From Atopostipes suicloacalis DSM 15692 (GTDB lineage Bacteria > Bacillota > Bacilli > Lactobacillales > Carnobacteriaceae_A): a DNA stretch of 64,000 bases. The position numbers were made by a program, and so were the translations under genes. Every line of letters starts with the position of its first letter. Within the stretch, counting starts at the first letter, position 1. The DNA is taken from positions 37,425 to 101,424 of the forward strand of contig NZ_FQUF01000005.1 in assembly GCF_900129085.1 (NCBI RefSeq), written 5' to 3'. Below, piece after piece: positions 59,477-64,000 of the stretch. The notes below the pieces were generated by a model. That model had not been told where the DNA came from, did not search any database, and saw nothing but the letters and a program-made list of their open reading frames with translations.

Positions 59477-60683
59477 ATTGTTTAAGATTGAATATACTAG
59501 AAAAGAACTCAAAGAAAAATTTAATATTGAAATGTGGACGGCCGAAAAAATTCGGTCGTTCCAGAAAATTTTAATGGATTGGTATGATCAACAAGAAGCA
59601 GATCATAATTTTCCATGGCGAGAATCTGGAGAACCTTATAATATTTGGATTTCTGAGATTATGCTTCAACAAACGAGAACGGATACCGTTATTCCATATT
59701 ATGAAAGATTTACTGAAGCTTTCCCAACAATCAAAGACTTGGCAGAAGCTTCAGAAGATCAGGTATTAAAAATGTGGGAGGGGTTAGGTTATTATTCCCG
59801 TGCACGAAATTTAAGAGAAGCCGCCCAACAAATTATGATTCATCATGAGGGAGTTTTTCCAAATGATCCAAAAGAAATTATTCAACTAAAAGGGGTTGGT
59901 CCTTATACAGCTGGCGCAATTAGTAGTATGGCATTTGGTTTACCTACTCCTGCAATTGATGGAAATTTAATGCGGGTTTTAAGTCGTCTATTTGAAATTA
60001 ATTTAGATATTACTAAAGCTAAAAATCGAAAAGTTTTTGAGACGGTTGCTTTATATTTAATTGACGAAGAAAGACCTGGAGATTTTAATCAGGCTTTAAT
60101 GGATTTAGGTCGTACAATTTGTACTCCAAAAAATTATTTTCCTGAAAGATCGCCAGTGAAAGAATTTAATGCTTCTTATATCAATGATACATGGCATGAA
60201 TACCCCGTTAAAAAAACAAAAAACAAACCGAAACCAATTACTTATATTTCATTAATGATTCAAAATGAAGTAGGAGAATACTTACTTGAAAGACGTCCTA
60301 AAACAGGTCTATTAGCAAGCACTTGGCAGTTTCCTATGATTCAAGTTGAAGAGATTGTAACGGACGGAACTTGGAAACCTTTTGAGCCCATTATTTTAGA
60401 AACATTAAAAAAAGAAGATAAAGTATATGTGGAACAGTTTGTAGAAGATAAATATAATATAATGGTTTCGTTAAATGAACAAACTTCAGGAGTAGTGGAA
60501 CATATATTTAGCCATTTAAAATGGTCGGTATCCATTTTTAATGGAGAAAAAACTGAAAGTACATCAAACCGAAAAATCCCTAAAAATTGCGAATGGGTAA
60601 AGCCAAGAGATTTTGAACGTTACACTTTTCCAACAGTCCAGAAAAAAATATGGACAAATTTCACTGAAATTACCTTGTTTTAA
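59457..60683 (+). CDS. mutY: A/G-specific adenine glycosylase MutY (iron-sulfur-free type)
   Basis: Removes adenine opposite 8-oxoguanine. The 408-residue protein has EIMLQQTRTDTVIPYYERF with the catalytic Glu, the helix-hairpin-helix LKGVGPYTAGAISSMAF, the catalytic Asp in PAIDGNLMRVLSRL, and a C-terminal NUDIX-like 8-oxoG recognition domain. The [4Fe-4S] loop normally carries four Cys; here it reads ICTPKNYFPERSPVKEF with one. Start uncertain: ATG 59457 overlaps recX; TTG 59478 has GAGGGA upstream; ATG 59532 lies just before the conserved core. Confidence 0.93.
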   Translation: MRGKWNKLFKIEYTRKELKEKFNIEMWTAEKIRSFQKILMDWYDQQEADHNFPWRESGEPYNIWISEIMLQQTRTDTVIPYYERFTEAFPTIKDLAEASEDQVLKMWEGLGYYSRARNLREAAQQIMIHHEGVFPNDPKEIIQLKGVGPYTAGAISSMAFGLPTPAIDGNLMRVLSRLFEINLDITKAKNRKVFETVALYLIDEERPGDFNQALMDLGRTICTPKNYFPERSPVKEFNASYINDTWHEYPVKKTKNKPKPITYISLMIQNEVGEYLLERRPKTGLLASTWQFPMIQVEEIVTDGTWKPFEPIILETLKKEDKVYVEQFVEDKYNIMVSLNEQTSGVVEHIFSHLKWSVSIFNGEKTESTSNRKIPKNCEWVKPRDFERYTFPTVQKKIWTNFTEITLF

Positions 60684-60707
60684 ATTGAATGGAGGAATAT
60701 AGATCGA

Positions 60708-62741
60708 ATGGAACATTTTTCAAGGAAAAAAAATAAACCGGGAAATAAAAAAGGGCAATATATCGGAATAGCTATCGTATCAATTTTACTAGTCATTGCA
60801 ACAGTAATAGGCTATAAATATTGGGCGGACAAACAAAGAAAAGAAAAAGCGAATGAAGTGGCGAATTCATTTGTTGAAGCGCTAGAAGTTCAAGACTATG
60901 AGCAACTAACTGATACTTTATCCCCATCGTCTTTAGAGGAAATAGAGTATACAAAAGAAAAGGTAGAAGAAAGATATGCAACCATTTATGGCGGCATTGG
61001 AGCGAAGGATCTAGAAGTTGTTAATATGGAGCTAGAAGAAAATGAAGAAGACGATGCCTTTACCCTTCATTACGATTTAAATTTGACTACTTCATTAGGG
61101 AAATTAGAAACACAGTCTTATAAAACAAATCTTCAAGAAATAGATAATAATTATTTTGTTGATTGGGACACGCACCTCATTTTCCCTGAAATGGATTCAG
61201 ACGATACCATCCAAATTCATTTTACTTCCGGTAATAGAGGGAATATTCTTGATCGAAATGGCGAATTGTTAGCCGGAGAAGGGAAAGGATGGCAGGTAGG
61301 ATTACATCCAGCACAACTTGAAGAAGGTGAAGGAAAAGAAGAAAATCTAAAAACCATTGTGGAGAGATTTGATACAAGTGTTGAACAACTTGAGCAATTA
61401 TTATCTGCAGAGTGGGTAACTGATGAAAGTTTTGTTCCTTTTACTACAGTAAATGAGGGAGAAACTCCCGAACTAACCGGTGTTGTTTATCAAGAAACCA
61501 CTGCACGGACTTATCCTTTAGGTGAAGCTGGAGCTCATTTAATTGGGTATATAGGAGAAGTATTTGCAGAAGATATTGAAGAAGATCCCTCCTTAGAACC
61601 TGGAGATATCATTGGAAAAGCTGGTTTAGAAGCTACTTTTGATGAACGCTTAAAAGGAGATAAGGGCGGAGAAATTAGTATTTTAGATGAAGCTGGAGAA
61701 ATGAAAAAGATCTTACAAGAAGCTCCTGTAGAAGATGGGGAAGATATTACGTTAACTATCGATTCTAAATTACAACAACGTTACTTCGATGGTTTTGCAG
61801 GAGAAAAAGGTGGAGCAGTGGTGACGCAACCGACTACTGGTGAGTTGCTTGTTTTAACAAGTTCCCCTTCATATGATCCAACCTTGATGGCTAGAGGAAT
61901 TAGTGGGGACAAGTATCAAGAGTATGCAGAAAGCCCAGATTCTCCATTTTTAGCTCGATATGCGGCTCGTTATGCTCCGGGATCAACCTTTAAAATGATC
62001 ACAGCAGGGATTGGTTTAGAATCAGGAATTACAAACTTAGAAAAAACACATACAATCACAGGTTTGCAGTGGAGAAAAGATGATTCATGGGGAAATTATA
62101 AAGTGACCCGAGTAAGTGACCATCCAACAGAAGTAAATTTAGAAGATGCGTTAATTTATTCAGATAATATTTTCTTTGCTCAAGAAGTTTTAGAAATGGG
62201 TTCTGAGTCGTATTTAGAAGGATTAAAGAAATTTCCCTTTGATGAGGAGTTTGATCTACCCATAAATATGAAACCTGCTCAAATTTCAAATAGTGGGTCC
62301 TTTGATTCAGAACCCTTGCTAGCAGACACCGCATTTGGCCAAGGGCAATTACTAATGAGCCCATTACAACAAGCGATTTTTTATAGTGCTTTTGCGAACA
62401 AAGGAACTCTTACTTTTCCAAAGCTTGAGTTAGAGTCAGAAGAACCAGAAGCTATGCAACCTATTGAACAAGAAACTGCAGAGACAATTGAAAAGCTATT
62501 AGTTCAAGTAGTTGATAATCCAAATGGGACTGCACATGTGCTCGATAAATCTCCACTCTCTTTAGCAGCCAAAACAGGGACAGCAGAATTTAAAGGAGCA
62601 GAAGAGGGAAATGATAACAATGGTTTCGTAGTCGCATTTGATGCGGAAAATCATTCGTTTCTATCTACAATATTTGTCGAAGATGAATCAGGAAGTAATG
62701 TAGTTAAACAATTTGCTCCCATTATAGAAAAACATGAATAA
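60708..62741 (+). CDS. Class B penicillin-binding protein (low-affinity PBP5/PBP3-like)
   Basis: Peptidoglycan transpeptidase of 677 residues. It has one N-terminal membrane anchor (about 19-37), a MecA-type NTF2-like domain (about 40-150), a dimerisation domain (about 160-320) and a transpeptidase domain with catalytic Ser in PGSTFKM (near 425), SDN (near 486) and KTG (near 622). The length and MecA_N domain match enterococcal PBP4/5 and Bacillus PBP3, a group with low beta-lactam affinity (family knowledge; affinity here is inference). GGAGGAA ribosome site. Follows mutY by 24 bases; no terminator is evident after it. Confidence 0.93.
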   Translation: MEHFSRKKNKPGNKKGQYIGIAIVSILLVIATVIGYKYWADKQRKEKANEVANSFVEALEVQDYEQLTDTLSPSSLEEIEYTKEKVEERYATIYGGIGAKDLEVVNMELEENEEDDAFTLHYDLNLTTSLGKLETQSYKTNLQEIDNNYFVDWDTHLIFPEMDSDDTIQIHFTSGNRGNILDRNGELLAGEGKGWQVGLHPAQLEEGEGKEENLKTIVERFDTSVEQLEQLLSAEWVTDESFVPFTTVNEGETPELTGVVYQETTARTYPLGEAGAHLIGYIGEVFAEDIEEDPSLEPGDIIGKAGLEATFDERLKGDKGGEISILDEAGEMKKILQEAPVEDGEDITLTIDSKLQQRYFDGFAGEKGGAVVTQPTTGELLVLTSSPSYDPTLMARGISGDKYQEYAESPDSPFLARYAARYAPGSTFKMITAGIGLESGITNLEKTHTITGLQWRKDDSWGNYKVTRVSDHPTEVNLEDALIYSDNIFFAQEVLEMGSESYLEGLKKFPFDEEFDLPINMKPAQISNSGSFDSEPLLADTAFGQGQLLMSPLQQAIFYSAFANKGTLTFPKLELESEEPEAMQPIEQETAETIEKLLVQVVDNPNGTAHVLDKSPLSLAAKTGTAEFKGAEEGNDNNGFVVAFDAENHSFLSTIFVEDESGSNVVKQFAPIIEKHE

Positions 62742-62798
62742 TAAATTGTGAAATTGTCCTAATTCAAAATCTTGATTTGTTTTATTTATAAATATTTA

Positions 62799-62807
62799 TG
62801 TTACAAT
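62799..62807 (+). promoter_or_regulatory. Extended -10 promoter of the Ntdp gene
   Basis: TGTTACAAT, the same sequence as the truB promoter element, in the 120-base gap after the PBP gene. Confidence 0.6.
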
Positions 62808-62874
62808 TTTAGATGAGATTTATTTATTATTGAATGGTAATAAATAAAAGAATATCTGAGAGTTGGCTAAATAT

Positions 62875-63414
62875 ATGAAAAATAAACCAAAAGAAGGAGA
62901 CTCTATAACGATAAAAAGTTATAAACATGATGGGAGTTTACACCGCACATGGCGGGACACTATGGTATTGAAAACAACTGAAAAAGCTTTAATAGGTTGT
63001 AATGATCATACACTGGTGATTGAATCAGATGGAAGGCGATGGCGAACGCGTGAACCAGCTCTTGTTTATTTTCACGAAGAATATTGGTTTAACATTGTTA
63101 CTATGATCCGTCAAAAAGGTGTTTCTTATTATTGTAATTTAGCTTCTCCTTTTTTAATTGATGAAGAAGGCGCAAAATATATTGATTACGATCTAGATGT
63201 TAAAATCTTCCCGGATGGGGAAAAACGTCTACTTGATGTCGATGAATATGAAATCCATGGTAAAAAGTATAATTATCCCAATGAAATAGACCCCATTTTG
63301 AATGAGCATGTAAAGATATTAGTGGGCTGGATAAGAGATGAAAGAGGACCATTTTCAAAAGAATATGTTGACTTATGGTTCAATCGTTACAAACAGTTAA
63401 CCGGTAAAAAATGA
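62875..63414 (+). CDS. Nucleoside tri-/diphosphate phosphatase (Ntdp, DUF402)
   Basis: A 179-residue DUF402 protein with the blocks [63 protein letters not shown] and [25 protein letters not shown], matching the Ntdp/YgaC family that hydrolyses nucleoside tri- and diphosphates with divalent metal. The ATG at 62875 gives the family's usual N-terminus; a TTG four codons earlier is in frame but has no clear ribosome site. Single gene with its own promoter and a strong terminator. Confidence 0.93.
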   Translation: MKNKPKEGDSITIKSYKHDGSLHRTWRDTMVLKTTEKALIGCNDHTLVIESDGRRWRTREPALVYFHEEYWFNIVTMIRQKGVSYYCNLASPFLIDEEGAKYIDYDLDVKIFPDGEKRLLDVDEYEIHGKKYNYPNEIDPILNEHVKILVGWIRDERGPFSKEYVDLWFNRYKQLTGKK

Positions 63415-63450
63415 AAAAAGCGATGTAGAGAGAGCCTACATCGCTTTTTG
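63415..63450 (+). terminator. Ntdp gene terminator
   Basis: Stem AAAAGCGATGTAG with its complement CTACATCGCTTTT, seven-base loop and T-run, starting at the stop codon. Confidence 0.93.
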
Positions 63451-63464
63451 TATTGAAAAACAAA

Positions 63465-63564
63465 AAACGTATCGCTTCGGTGTCATCACGGCAAAGCAAT
63501 ACGTTAATTAAGTCATTGAGTATCACCGTTTTATGTCAGTACATATCAGCTTACTGACATAAAA
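63465..63564. other. Structured intergenic segment of unknown function
   Basis: Two adjacent hairpins. First: AACGTATCGCTT pairs with AAGCAATACGTT (one mismatch) around an inner GTG-TCAT-CAC. Second: TTTTATGTCAGTA (63529-63541) pairs perfectly with TACTGACATAAAA (63552-63564), ten-base loop. CGGTG and CACCG can also pair across the two. No ORF, and no family recognised. The remainder up to 63660 is AT-rich with nothing clear. Confidence 0.5.
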
Positions 63565-63731
63565 GGATGGGTCAAAAGACTTATAAAAGTTATTATAACA
63601 TAGGTGATTATTAATGCAAATAAGAAAACTATTTAGTAATAATAATTACTTTGATCCTCAGTTGTAAAGTTAAGTGCACCACTTTGAACATGATAGATTA
63701 TTATCTTCAGATCTTAGGGTTTTATGCTTTT

Positions 63732-63757
63732 ACTCCCCCGAGGGGGAGTTTTTTTAA
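63732..63757 (-). terminator. Terminator hairpin inside the IS element
   Basis: CTCCCCC-GA-GGGGGAG stem with T-run on the plus strand. It lies directly at the transposase stop and also has an A-rich left side, so it can block transcription entering or leaving the element. Confidence 0.75.
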
Positions 63758-64000
63758 TTTTTCATTTTCTGATAGATTTCTTCGGCTGACTGGTAATCAT
63801 TTACTTCGCGTACACGTAGATTAATACTTTTAGTTGCTTCTATCATTTCTTCATCGGTGAAGTGATGTAGAGAAATACCTTTCGGTATAAACTCTCTTAA
63901 CAACTTATTAAAGTTTTCATTGGATCCTCTTTCCCATGCAGAGTAGGCATGACAAAAATATATTTTTAAGTTGAGTTTTGGTTCATCTTCTAATGAAGCA
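63754..64000 (-). CDS. IS30-family transposase, C-terminal part (5' end outside window)
   Basis: Reading the minus strand gives 82 residues ending at a stop at 63754. AYSAWERGSNENFNKLLREF followed by IPKGISLHH is the C-terminal part of the DDE domain of IS30-type transposases, including the catalytic Glu in NEN. The ending (INLRVREVNDYQSAEEIYQ) matches the family's INxRPRKxxxYxxPxE block only loosely. The rest of the protein, with the helix-turn-helix and DD residues, is beyond the window; function of this copy cannot be judged. Confidence 0.88.
   Translation of the reverse strand, partial: ASLEDEPKLNLKIYFCHAYSAWERGSNENFNKLLREFIPKGISLHHFTDEEMIEATKSINLRVREVNDYQSAEEIYQKMKN

Larger units (their letters stand above)
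63661..64000 (-). mobile_element. IS30-family insertion sequence, one end (continues past window)
   Basis: The transposase 3' end is followed by a terminator hairpin (63732-63757) and an outer segment, GTTGTAAAGTTAAGTGCACC (from 63661), that looks like an IS30-type terminal repeat. The opposite end and any target duplication lie outside the window, so the exact boundary is a guess. Confidence 0.65.

Noticed and set aside
1..64000. CRISPR arrays, tRNA or rRNA genes, prophage or toxin-antitoxin modules
   Set aside because: No regularly spaced repeats, no cloverleaf-like segments, no phage structural or small paired toxin genes were seen on reading both strands.

Overview
This window is a 64 kb stretch of chromosome from a low-GC Gram-positive bacterium of the order Lactobacillales. 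Evidence for this includes PolC-type polymerase, a CIRCE-controlled hrcA-grpE-dnaK-dnaJ cluster, a T-box leader before hisS-aspS, a DUF3013 gene, a MutY without an iron-sulfur cluster and an enterococcal PBP5-like transpeptidase. The base composition is AT-rich, start codons include many TTG, and Shine-Dalgarno sites are strong. A Carnobacteriaceae- or Enterococcaceae-like host is my inference; the genus cannot be fixed from the sequence alone.

Layout. 1-5.7 kb: 3' end of recJ, apt, then lexA facing a ynzC-like gene across two LexA boxes, followed by tkt and yneF (the Bacillus order lexA-[yneA-yneB]-ynzC-tkt-[yneE]-yneF with the bracketed genes missing). 5.7-9.9 kb: a heterodimeric ABC exporter pair and a plsC acyltransferase. 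10-22.6 kb: rpsB-tsf, pyrH-frr, uppS-cdsA-rseP-proS and polC. 22.6-28.2 kb: rimP-nusA-ylxR-ylxQ-infB-rbfA, preceded by a promoter with an intrinsic terminator inside its leader. 28.2-33.2 kb: an ABC-F ATPase, a baeRF-like protein, truB and ribF. 33.2-40.2 kb: hrcA-grpE-dnaK-dnaJ and lepA. 40.2-47.4 kb: an unrecognised gene, a short-chain dehydrogenase, a sirtuin, a LexA-box-linked yolD/Y-family polymerase pair, a DUF3013 gene, prmA and deoC. 47.4-56.2 kb: rel-dtd, a secreted SH3b/amidase protein on the opposite strand, and T-box-hisS-aspS-nfo. 56.3-63.4 kb: miaA-hflX-recX-mutY-pbp and a nucleoside phosphatase (Ntdp/DUF402). 63.4 kb to the end: a structured intergenic stretch and the 3' end of an IS30-family element.

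Most of this is conserved housekeeping: translation (rpsB, tsf, frr, infB, rbfA, rimP, hisS, aspS, proS, lepA, prmA), replication and repair (polC, recJ, lexA, Y-family polymerase, nfo, mutY, recX), envelope synthesis (uppS, cdsA, plsC, rseP, PBP, amidase) and stress responses (CIRCE regulon, Rel, LexA). I found no CRISPR array, prophage, toxin-antitoxin pair or tRNA/rRNA gene, and no clearly new multi-gene system. The points worth a second look are regulatory (an Asp-specific specifier in the hisS-aspS T-box, terminators directly downstream of the rimP and rel promoters, a perfect palindrome in the lepA promoter) and biochemical (degenerate ATPase sites, a sirtuin lacking one zinc cysteine, an iron-sulfur-free MutY, an acidic NusA tail with a repeated motif).
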